A stretch of 14,263 nt of DNA from Nitrososphaerales archaeon (GTDB lineage Archaea > Thermoproteota > Nitrososphaeria > Nitrososphaerales > UBA183): NCBI GenBank assembly GCA_030045755.1, contig JASIEW010000142.1, forward strand, positions 1-14,263, in the 5' to 3' direction. Made by a program: the position numbers and the translations under genes. Below are positions 6,792 to 13,176 of this stretch, piece after piece. The notes under the pieces were generated by a model, which made no database searches, was not told where the DNA came from, and saw nothing but the letters and a program-made list of their open reading frames with translations. Each line of letters opens with the position of its first letter. Positions within the stretch are counted from its first letter, which is position 1.

Positions 6792-7755
6792 TCCCCATTA
6801 CCTGTTCGAGTATGTCGGAGAGCGTAATCATTCCGACCATCTTGAGCCCCTCGAACACGAACGTGATTGTCGTGCCGGCCTCTTGCATCTGTTCCATCAC
6901 CGTTGCAAGGCCGTCGTTAGCCGACACCCTCGCGGGCTGAATCATGTAGTCTTGAATTTCAGAGTCGAGCAGCCCCCTGGCGATTGCCTTGGAAATCGAG
7001 CGGAAGGTGACAGCCCCGATGAACTCGCTCCTACCAGGGTCATAGACCGGGATTCTGGGATGGTTAGTCTGCCCCATGAGCTTCACGGTCTCCAAGACCG
7101 TGGCGCCGCTGTTGACCGAGACTATCTCGTCCATTGGCGTGAGGGCGTCTCGGGCGCTCATCTTCGATGAACCCAGTGCGGTTCTGAGCAACCTGCCGGC
7201 GTCAGGCTCGATGTGCCCCGCCTTCTCGAGCATCCCGACCACGTCTTCGAACTCGACGGCGAGGTCGACTTCCTTGTAGCTGGGCCTTCCCACGATCCGG
7301 GTCGAGAGGGACCGCGCGAAGGACGTGAGCGGCACCGCCAGAGGAGCCATGAGCGTCATCACAGATTTGGTTGATGGCGCCAGGTAGACTGACATCCTCA
7401 GCGCGTTCTCGATTCCTATGGCCTTCGGGAGCAGGAAGAGCAGCGTCATTATCGCCAGCGACCCTCCGACGATGCTGTATACCCATCCGATTGGACCGAA
7501 GGCCGCAGAGAGGATAAGGCCCATTGAACTCGCCAGAACCACGTTCGATATTGTGTCCACGAATGTGGTGACGCTCACCAGCCTCGTCTTCTCGCTGACT
7601 ATCTCGAGGGCCTGCGACGCCCGCGTGGAACCGTCCTTTATGGCCGCGTTCAAGGAAAATGGTCTCAGCGTGAGGTAGGTGGCCTCGACCAGCGATGACC
7701 AGAACAATACGAGCGTCGCGACTATCAGTGCGCCGAAAGCGATCAGCGCAACCAA
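6781..7755 (-). CDS. CNNM/CorB-like membrane protein with CBS pair
   Basis: This 324-residue protein has an N-terminal membrane domain and a C-terminal CBS pair. Hydrophobic segments lie at about 3-22, 64-86, 90-110 and 130-148. The DUF21-type (CNNM transmembrane) signature is suggested by SSLVEATYLTL, the TTFVDTISNVVLAS helix and LLPKAIGIENALRMS; in most relatives the last reads EI(I/L)PK, so the acidic residue before PK is missing here. Residues about 200-324 hold two CBS motifs (MSARDALTPMDEIVSV..., and IQDYMIQPARVSAND...). Such domains bind adenine nucleotides and regulate Mg2+ or other divalent cation transport in CNNM/CorB proteins. No C-terminal CorC/HlyC domain follows. It starts at TTG 7753-7755, 31 nt after the UMP kinase stop, so the two are probably cotranscribed. 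Transport function is inferred. Confidence 0.82.
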   Translation of the reverse strand: MVALIAFGALIVATLVLFWSSLVEATYLTLRPFSLNAAIKDGSTRASQALEIVSEKTRLVSVTTFVDTISNVVLASSMGLILSAAFGPIGWVYSIVGGSLAIMTLLFLLPKAIGIENALRMSVYLAPSTKSVMTLMAPLAVPLTSFARSLSTRIVGRPSYKEVDLAVEFEDVVGMLEKAGHIEPDAGRLLRTALGSSKMSARDALTPMDEIVSVNSGATVLETVKLMGQTNHPRIPVYDPGRSEFIGAVTFRSISKAIARGLLDSEIQDYMIQPARVSANDGLATVMEQMQEAGTTITFVFEGLKMVGMITLSDILEQVMGIKV

Positions 7756-7786
7756 GCTTCAACCATCCCCATGCGGCGACCCCGCC

Positions 7787-8458
7787 CTAACTGACAAGAG
7801 TGCCTGTCTTCTCGCCGTGCACGGCCCGTAGGACGCATTTCGGCTCGGCACCGTTCAGGACGACCAGCCTGATTCTAGATTCGAGCAGTTGGTTCACTGC
7901 CACAGGGTCGACTATGCTATGGATGCCAGGCTTGTGGCCGCCGTTGCTGTCCAAGATTTCCTTCATCTTCTCGTATGTGACATGGTCGAGCTTCTTCGCC
8001 CTCTTGTCGACTCGCGGATCGCTGGTATAGATCCCGTCCTGGTCCGAGGCCTTGACCAAGAGGTCGGCGCGCCACCTTTGCGCCACCATCGCCGCAACCG
8101 TGTCGGTCGTGATTCCTGGTTTGAGGCCGCCCATTACTGCCACCCGGTTCCTCGCCAGGCGTTGGAGCATCCCGTCTATGGAGGTGGGGACTGAGCTGAC
8201 GCCCCCGAGTTTCATGGCGACGAGACGGGCGTTGAGCCTCGATGCGTGTATCGCTATGGTGTCCTGCTGATAACTCGAGAGCCCCATCTGGGCGGTAGAT
8301 TTGATGTACTCCCTTGCTATCTGCCCGCCCCCGACGACCACCGCCAATGAGTGACCTTCGTAGGTCAGGTCAGAAACGACTCCCGCGTAGGCCTCCACGA
8401 CTCTGGCCGACGGTGGAGAACCGAGAATCGAGCCCCCGATTCTGAGGACAGCCTTCAA
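7787..8458 (-). CDS. pyrH: Archaeal-type UMP kinase
   Basis: UMP kinase phosphorylates UMP to UDP in pyrimidine nucleotide synthesis. At 223 residues this is the size of archaeal UMP kinases of the amino-acid-kinase fold. Visible are the N-terminal phosphate loop RIGGSIL, the central VVVGGGQIAREYI, HASRLNARLVAM, the substrate loop VMGGLKPGITTDTVAAMVA and LLVKASDQDGIYTSDPR near the ATP site. The start TTG 8456-8458 is chosen because homologues begin with this strand. CCCTTCC on the plus strand (8467-8473) gives a minus-strand GGAAGGG 8 nt upstream. A shared TATA box at 8499-8508 should start transcription about 19 nt before the TTG. Isopentenyl phosphate kinase belongs to the same superfamily, but the VMGGLKPGITTD motif favours UMP kinase. 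Confidence 0.9.
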   Translation of the reverse strand: MKAVLRIGGSILGSPPSARVVEAYAGVVSDLTYEGHSLAVVVGGGQIAREYIKSTAQMGLSSYQQDTIAIHASRLNARLVAMKLGGVSSVPTSIDGMLQRLARNRVAVMGGLKPGITTDTVAAMVAQRWRADLLVKASDQDGIYTSDPRVDKRAKKLDHVTYEKMKEILDSNGGHKPGIHSIVDPVAVNQLLESRIRLVVLNGAEPKCVLRAVHGEKTGTLVS

Positions 8459-8498
8459 AGTTTCAGCCCTTCCATTTGTCTCATTTCATCGTAATAGG

Positions 8499-8508
8499 TT
8501 TTATAAAT
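8499..8508. promoter_or_regulatory. Near-palindromic TATA box between pyrH and aRF1
   Basis: TTTTATAAAT reads ATTTATAAAA on the other strand, so both orientations are good archaeal TATA elements. The predicted transcription starts are about 8530 on the plus strand (aRF1) and about 8478 on the minus strand (pyrH). It is the only strong AT-rich element in the 140-nt divergent intergenic region. Confidence 0.65.
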
Positions 8509-8537
8509 GGGTCATGGAAAAATTTACCTGTCATCTT

Positions 8538-8579
8538 ATGGTAGTCATCGACGGTCCAACGTTCGTCTCAGCGGCCTGA
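8538..8579 (+). other. Upstream ATG frame continuous with aRF1 except for one UGA
   Basis: ATG 8538 opens 13 codons (MVVIDGPTFVSAA) that end at TGA 8577-8579. The reading frame is exactly that of aRF1: after the TGA it runs without another stop through CTG 8598 into the release factor. The ATG lies about 8 nt after the predicted transcription start, so it could be translated from a very short leader. An in-frame ATG at 8514 lies upstream of that predicted start. It may be a regulatory upstream frame, a readthrough N-terminus or chance. Confidence 0.3.
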
Positions 8580-8584
8580 CGCCT

Positions 8585-8590
8585 AGGTGG
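8585..8590 (+). promoter_or_regulatory. Shine-Dalgarno-like AGGTGG before the CTG start of aRF1
   Basis: AGGTG matches the centre of the archaeal SD consensus GGAGGTGAT. It ends 7-8 nt before CTG 8598, a normal spacing, and no ATG, GTG or TTG lies in the aRF1 frame in this region. It therefore supports CTG as the start. Confidence 0.5.
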
Positions 8591-8597
8591 CTCCCAA

Positions 8598-9848
8598 CTG
8601 TCTACAAAGACTGACTCCGTTAGGCTATACAGGGTAAGGAAAATCATCTCCGAACTGAGCACGAAGGAAGGTCGGGGGACCGAGCTGGTGTCCCTGTACG
8701 TCCCTCCCAAGAAGCCGATTCATGAGGTCATCGCGAACCTTCGTGAGGAGTGGGGGACCGCCGGCAACATCAAGTCCGATACCACCAGAAACCACGTTCA
8801 AGACGCGTTGACCAAGACCATGCAGAGGCTGAAACTCTACCGGACAGCCCCAGAGACCGGGCTCGTAATCTTCGCGGGAGCGCTCCCGACCAACGGACCA
8901 GGAAGCGAGGTGGTCAACGTCTATGAGATCATCCCGCCGAAACCCGTGACCGCGTACACTTACCAGTGCGACGACCACTTCCATCTGGAGTCACTCAGAG
9001 ACATGCTCCGAGAAGACAAGGTGTACGGGATACTCGCAATCGATGCGAGCGAAGCGGGGCTGGGCATCCTCAGCGGCGACAGACTGGAGGTCGTGGACGT
9101 GATCACTTCTGGCATCTCGGGGAAGACGCGAAAAGGAGGTCAGTCTGCCCGACGATATGAAAGGGGGCGGGAGATGGAACTCACCTATTACTACCACAGG
9201 GTCGCCGAACATGCGACGCGGGCCTTCGTCGATAGCGAGAAGACGACTGGACTGATTGTCGGAGGGCCGGGCCCGACCAAAGAGGAGTTCCTGAAGGGAG
9301 ACTTCTTGCACTACGAGCTCCAGAAGAACATTCTCGGTGTGTTGGACCTAGGATATTCGGGGAGGGAAGGGGTAAGAGAACTCGTAGAGAAAGCGTCGGA
9401 CATACTCAAGGATGTGAGGCTGGTGGAGGAGAAGAAGCTTGTCCAAAGGTTCCTCGGCGAGGTGAACAGGCAAGGAGGACTGGCGGTCTACGGCCTTCCC
9501 AGGGTAGTCGACGCGCTGCAGAGGGCGAGCTCCGAAGCAGTCTTGGTCTCAGACGACCTAGACATGGTCAGACTGGATGCGAAGTGCAAGAAGTGCTCCA
9601 CGGTCCGAAGCGAGGTGGTTCCGGTGTCGAAGAGGGTTCAGATGAAACAGGACATCCTCTCCACCCGATGCACGAACTGCGGCGGCACTGACTACGACAT
9701 CGTGGAAAGGGACATCGTAGACGTCCTCGAAGATATGGCGTTCCAGGTTGGCTCCAAGGTCGAAGTGATATCGTCGGGCACGGAAGAGGGGAACATGTTC
9801 AAGACATTCGGAGGGGTGGCCGCTCTCTTGCGTTACCGAGCGAACTGA
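8598..9848 (+). CDS. prf1: Peptide chain release factor aRF1 (probable CTG start)
   Basis: aRF1 recognises all three stop codons in the archaeal ribosome and triggers release of the peptide. From CTG 8598 the protein has 416 residues, normal for the family. Landmarks are NIKS at 57-60 and YQCDDHF (YxCxxxF, about 122-128) in the stop-recognition domain. GGQ follows at 180-182 (KTRKGGQSARR) in the catalytic domain. CKKC and CTNC form a mini zinc finger in the C-terminal domain before the aRF3/ABCE1-contacting end. The first canonical start in frame is GTG 8688, but that would remove the conserved first helix (TDSVRLYRVRKIISEL) and the strand before YVPP. The frame between TGA 8577 and 8688 has no ATG, GTG or TTG. 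CTG 8598 with SD AGGTG gives a typical N-terminus, MSTKTDSVRLYR. The gene is divergent from pyrH; the GTPase gene follows after 126 nt. Confidence 0.93.
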   Translation: MSTKTDSVRLYRVRKIISELSTKEGRGTELVSLYVPPKKPIHEVIANLREEWGTAGNIKSDTTRNHVQDALTKTMQRLKLYRTAPETGLVIFAGALPTNGPGSEVVNVYEIIPPKPVTAYTYQCDDHFHLESLRDMLREDKVYGILAIDASEAGLGILSGDRLEVVDVITSGISGKTRKGGQSARRYERGREMELTYYYHRVAEHATRAFVDSEKTTGLIVGGPGPTKEEFLKGDFLHYELQKNILGVLDLGYSGREGVRELVEKASDILKDVRLVEEKKLVQRFLGEVNRQGGLAVYGLPRVVDALQRASSEAVLVSDDLDMVRLDAKCKKCSTVRSEVVPVSKRVQMKQDILSTRCTNCGGTDYDIVERDIVDVLEDMAFQVGSKVEVISSGTEEGNMFKTFGGVAALLRYRAN

Positions 9849-9926
9849 GTCGGCAGTTACGAGACGCTCGTCCGGAAGGAGGACTGTGCAGAGTGCTTTC
9901 AGGCCAGCATCAGGCATTCACAACTG

Positions 9927-9934
9927 TTTTTATC
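9927..9934 (+). promoter_or_regulatory. Possible TATA box of the GTPase gene
   Basis: TTTTTATC is the most AT-rich element in the 126 nt between aRF1 and the GTPase gene. It predicts a transcription start near 9957, about 18 nt before the proposed ATC start at 9975. Confidence 0.45.
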
Positions 9935-9974
9935 GCGTTTGAGGCTCTGAGAGTCTGGGTGGTCTGCTGCGCCA

Positions 9975-11198
9975 ATCAGGATAGGCCTAATCGGCAAGAC
10001 CAATGCTGGGAAGACGACTCTCTTCAATTCGATGACTCTGCTCTCTGGAGAGGTCTCAAACTACCCGTTCACAACGAAGTCCCCGGAGACAGGGGTGGCG
10101 GACGCCGTTAGCCCATGCGTGCACAAGGAATTCGACGTAGTCGACAATCCGACGAATTCGAAGTGTGATGATGGATGGAGGTTCGTGCCGGTGGAGGTGA
10201 CAGACCTTCCTGGTCTGATCAAGGGCGCATGGATGGGAAAGGGGTTGGGCAACCAGTTTCTTAGCGTGGCCGCGCAGTCTGACGCGCTCCTCCACGTGGT
10301 CGATGCCTCCGGGAGTGTGGACAAAGACGGCAAGATTGTCGAGCCAGGCTCAGGAGATCCCATAGCTGACTTCCTTGACGTCGAGTTGGAGCTCGTTCAA
10401 TGGTACAAGAAGCTGTTTGTGCAGAATCTGCCAAAGATTTCCAAGCTGTCGAAAACCCCGGGACATGGTCTGCCAAGCGCGATCGAGGACGTCATGCAAG
10501 GGATTGGTGTGAAGAAAGAGCACGTGGTGTCGGCCATGAACGAAACGGCGCTCAAAGAGGAGTCATTCGACTCGTGGACCGACGAAGAGGTCCAGGCCTT
10601 CTGCTGGTCGCTGCGCGAATATTCGAAACCCACCCTGCTGATCGCCAACAAGATGGACCTTCCCTTCGCCGCGGAGAACTTTCACAAGCTCAGGGAGCGG
10701 TTCAAAGGCCTCATTGTGGTCCCGACGAGCGGAGAGGCAGAGCTCACTCTGAGGAGGGCGGAAGCGAAGGGGCTCATCAAATACGTCCCTGGCGAAGAGC
10801 GGTTCAACATAGTCAAGCCTCAGGACCTCAATGAGGCCCAGAGGAGCGCGCTCGCATACATCAGGCGGAAGGTCTTCGGTGAGTATCTGAGAACCGGAGT
10901 CCAGTTCGCGGTAAACATAACAGTCTTCAAACTGCTGAAGATGAATGCGGTGTACCCTGTCGCAGACTCCCAGAGACTGACCGACAAGCATGGCCGTGTC
11001 CTCCCGGACGTATATCTGATGCCGGCCGGCTCTACGGTCGAAGACCTGGCGCGCACGATTCATAGCGACTTGGCCAAAGGTATGGTCTATGCCGTCGACA
11101 GCAGGACAGGTCTCCATCTGCCCACCAGCTATGTCCTTAGGGACAGAGATGTCCTTTCGATTGTATCGACGGGGAGAAGGAGCCAGCAGGAGCCTTAA
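9975..11198 (+). CDS. Archaeal Obg/YchF-type GTPase with C-terminal TGS domain
   Basis: This translation-associated P-loop GTPase should have about 407 residues. G1 is GKTNAGKTT, G3 is DLPG in VEVTDLPGLIKGAWMGKG, and G4 is NKMD in LLIANKMDLP. NKMD indicates guanine specificity, unlike bacterial YchF, where NxxE gives ATP preference. The last 80 or so residues (from MNAVYPVADSQRLTD) form a TGS domain. A helical insertion before G4 is typical of the archaeal members. The first ATG in frame (10032) lies after the P-loop, so it cannot be the start of a working GTPase. Upstream to the in-frame TGA at 9948 there is no ATG, GTG or TTG. Homologues begin two or three residues before IGLIGK, which points to ATC 9975 (MRIGLIGKTN); ATA 9981 is possible. 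The primase gene follows after 27 nt. Confidence 0.9.
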   Translation: MRIGLIGKTNAGKTTLFNSMTLLSGEVSNYPFTTKSPETGVADAVSPCVHKEFDVVDNPTNSKCDDGWRFVPVEVTDLPGLIKGAWMGKGLGNQFLSVAAQSDALLHVVDASGSVDKDGKIVEPGSGDPIADFLDVELELVQWYKKLFVQNLPKISKLSKTPGHGLPSAIEDVMQGIGVKKEHVVSAMNETALKEESFDSWTDEEVQAFCWSLREYSKPTLLIANKMDLPFAAENFHKLRERFKGLIVVPTSGEAELTLRRAEAKGLIKYVPGEERFNIVKPQDLNEAQRSALAYIRRKVFGEYLRTGVQFAVNITVFKLLKMNAVYPVADSQRLTDKHGRVLPDVYLMPAGSTVEDLARTIHSDLAKGMVYAVDSRTGLHLPTSYVLRDRDVLSIVSTGRRSQQEP

Positions 11199-11225
11199 AG
11201 GGCCGGAGCCTCGGTCAGACACAGG

Positions 11226-12212
11226 ATGACCTACGGAAGGCCGCTTCTCTCAGACCTAGAACTCAGGTATCCCTTCGCGTCAAAGTCAAGAAAATTCTTC
11301 GAGGCCATACCTGTAGAGGAAGGGCTCTCGAGTAGCGAGGTGGTGGGCCATTCGGAGACGAGACTCATGAACGCGTTGGGAAGAGGCGCTTACGCTCCGC
11401 ACATGTCAGAGTTAGTCGAGTTCCTAAGCTTCTTCGCCGGAGCGTTCGTCGCAAGCCAAGACTCCGTCCTGACCTCGAAGTATTCGAAGAAGGAGGCGGA
11501 AAGAGCGAAGGCATTCTTCTCCAAAGAAAACTCGGACGCGAAGGTGTTCGCGATGTCTGAGTGTTTCGGCACGACGGTAAGGCCGGCAGGCGGTGAAGTG
11601 CAGATGAAGTATACCATGCCATTCGAGGCATATCTGGCCCTCTTTTCGAAGTGCGAGCTAGAGAAGTTCCCTGAGTGGAAGCTGGTTAGGCAGGAACTCG
11701 CGGGCGGCACAGTTCAGATGACAGACAACATACTGAACGACTTCTTCGAGAAGTGCGCTCAAGCTGCTATCGCCGAAGGGGTCAGGAACCTCAGAAGGGC
11801 GCAGCTCCCCAAGTCTCTGTCGGCCGTGAAAGCGAACGTCATGCGCTACGTCCCTGTCCCGAAGCCTAGGGGCGGGAAGGACTACGAGTATGTCGAGGAC
11901 CTTCTAAAACATCCTGTCTCAGACGGCAGGCACAGGCTGGTCTGGCTCGTGCTGGCTCCGTATCTGATCAATGTGAAGAAACTCGAAGATGAGGACGCGA
12001 TCGAGCGAATCAGGGGGTTCGTGGCGGCGGCAGGCGAGTCGAGCGAGTTGAAGCGCTTCGTGGAGTACAACGTCAAGAGGGCGAGGAGGAACGGTCTGCT
12101 GCCGCCAAGGTTCTCGACTCTGAGAGCAGAACATCCTGACATCTATGGCCTCCTCCCGAAGGAGGTAATCACGTCTGTCTCGAGCTCGAGCAATACAGCG
12201 AAAAAGGTCTAG
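11226..12212 (+). CDS. priL: DNA primase large-subunit (PriL)-like protein with PriX-type C-terminal domain
   Basis: The 328-residue protein looks like an archaeal primase large subunit, which supports the catalytic PriS subunit during RNA/DNA primer synthesis. Residues about 11-160 follow the PriL helical pattern (LRYPFASKSRKFF at the start, then KYTMPFEAYLALFSKC and FPEWKLVRQELAGGTVQ). Canonical PriL ends in a domain holding a 4Fe-4S cluster on four cysteines. Here the only cysteines are C113, C143 and C177, so residues 178-328 have none. Instead, residues about 220-312 (HPVSDGRHRLVWLVLAPYLINVKKL..., LPPRFSTLRAEHPDIYGLL) resemble PriX, a cluster-free relative of the PriL C-terminal domain. 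ATG 11226 lies 27 nt after the GTPase stop; a weak TTAAA element overlaps that stop. The family call is from pattern recall and is moderately sure. Confidence 0.72.
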   Translation: MTYGRPLLSDLELRYPFASKSRKFFEAIPVEEGLSSSEVVGHSETRLMNALGRGAYAPHMSELVEFLSFFAGAFVASQDSVLTSKYSKKEAERAKAFFSKENSDAKVFAMSECFGTTVRPAGGEVQMKYTMPFEAYLALFSKCELEKFPEWKLVRQELAGGTVQMTDNILNDFFEKCAQAAIAEGVRNLRRAQLPKSLSAVKANVMRYVPVPKPRGGKDYEYVEDLLKHPVSDGRHRLVWLVLAPYLINVKKLEDEDAIERIRGFVAAAGESSELKRFVEYNVKRARRNGLLPPRFSTLRAEHPDIYGLLPKEVITSVSSSSNTAKKV

Positions 12213-12280
12213 ACGTCGAAGACAGACTGAGGCATGCCGCAGGGGTGGTGAAGCCGGACCGTCCCTTGCTGGGATACACA

Positions 12281-12290
12281 GTTAGATACA
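12281..12290 (+). promoter_or_regulatory. Possible TATA box of the aldo/keto reductase gene
   Basis: GTTAGATACA is centred about 27 nt before GTG 12313, the distance expected for a leaderless transcript. The rest of the 100-nt gap between the primase and reductase genes shows only a weak TCCC/GGGA hairpin near 12262-12274. Confidence 0.4.
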
Positions 12291-12312
12291 ACCGGCAGGC
12301 GCATCTTCAGTC

Positions 12313-13134
12313 GTGCTACTGAAGGAGTTCGGGAAGACAGGACGGAAGATTTCAGAAATCGGAATGGGTACCTACTACGACCCGCTCTGGATCGCGAGCG
12401 GCTTCCTCGGCTGGAGGAGAGGAGAGCGCGCGAAGCTGAAGGCCCTGCAATCTGGACTGGGGGCAGGGATAACCCTCGTTGACACAGCGGAAATCTACCG
12501 TTCCGAGCCGATAGTCGCCGAGGCCATCCGGGGGCAGAAGCGGGAGGAACTCTTCATAGCGACCAAAGTGTGGTCTAACCACCTGCACAGGGACTCGCTG
12601 ATCAAGGCATTCCAGAGAAGTCTCAGGAATCTGGAGACCCCGTACATAGACCTCTACCAGGTGCACTTTCCCAGCCAGTCTGTTCCAGTTCGAGAGACCA
12701 TGGCGGCCATGGAGGAACTCGTCAGAGATGGAAAGCTCATGCACATAGGGGTCAGCAACTTCAGCCTCCAACAGTTGGAGGAAGCGAATTCAGCACTACC
12801 GAAGTCAGAGCTCACCTCGGTGCAGATGGATTACAGTCTGGTCCACAGGAACGTCGAGATGGATGTGCTCCCGTACTGTGACCGCGAGAGGATTGCGCTG
12901 ATGGCATACTATCCTCTTGGTCACGGGAAACTCATCTCGGACCCGAGGCTCGATGATGAAACGAAGCGTGGGAAGACCAGGGCCCAAGTGGCGCTCAGAT
13001 GGCTGGCCGGAAAGACCAATGTGTTCCCAATCCCGCGCGCGTCCAAAGCAGAACATGTCATCGAGAACGCAGGCGCCAGTGGCTGGGAACTGACAGAGGA
13101 AGAGCGAAACAGCTTGGGCCAGAAATTTCAGTGA
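12313..13134 (+). CDS. Aldo/keto reductase
   Basis: This 273-residue NAD(P)H-dependent oxidoreductase is of the (beta/alpha)8 aldo/keto reductase family, which usually reduces aldehydes or ketones. The complete catalytic tetrad is visible: Asp57 and Tyr62 (LVDTAEIYRSE), Lys85 (FIATKVW) and His118 (YQVHFPS). IGVSNFS (about 143-149) and a C-terminal cofactor segment, VFPIPRASKAEHVIENAGA, are also typical. The length is at the short end of the family. GTG 12313 is chosen because homologues begin with this strand and a TATA-like element lies 27 nt upstream. The physiological substrate cannot be told, and neither neighbour suggests one. Confidence 0.92.
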   Translation: MLLKEFGKTGRKISEIGMGTYYDPLWIASGFLGWRRGERAKLKALQSGLGAGITLVDTAEIYRSEPIVAEAIRGQKREELFIATKVWSNHLHRDSLIKAFQRSLRNLETPYIDLYQVHFPSQSVPVRETMAAMEELVRDGKLMHIGVSNFSLQQLEEANSALPKSELTSVQMDYSLVHRNVEMDVLPYCDRERIALMAYYPLGHGKLISDPRLDDETKRGKTRAQVALRWLAGKTNVFPIPRASKAEHVIENAGASGWELTEEERNSLGQKFQ

Positions 13135-13136
13135 CA

Positions 13137-13145
13137 GTTAATTAG
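13137..13145 (+). promoter_or_regulatory. Possible TATA box of queE-queC
   Basis: GTTAATTAG directly after the reductase stop predicts transcription from about 13168. That would place GTG 13177 about 9 nt, and the alternative ACG 13228 about 60 nt, from the 5' end of the mRNA. Confidence 0.4.
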
Positions 13146-13176
13146 CCGACACGCAGCTCCTGGCATAGGCGGGTGA

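Noticed and set aside
8514..8579. ATG 8514 as the start of a 21-codon peptide gene ending at the same UGA.
   Set aside because: It lies only 6 nt after the TATA box, upstream of the predicted transcription start, so it should not be in the mRNA.
8588..8640. GTG 8588 in a different frame as the aRF1 start, joined by a frameshift.
   Set aside because: That frame stops at TAA near 8636 and has no slippery sequence. The CTG start explains the conserved N-terminus without any shift, though a sequencing indel cannot be excluded.
10166..10176. GTGATGATGG, similar to a C box of a C/D guide RNA.
   Set aside because: It lies inside the GTPase coding sequence (SKCDDGW), and I saw no D box at suitable spacing.
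10563..11222. A 219-codon minus-strand open frame opposite the GTPase gene.
   Set aside because: It lies opposite a GTPase and TGS domain with clear motifs, has no recognisable fold and no promoter at its start.
12213..12312. A hairpin (TCCC-TTGCT-GGGA) as terminator between the primase and reductase genes.
   Set aside because: The stem is only four pairs and no U run follows; too weak to annotate.
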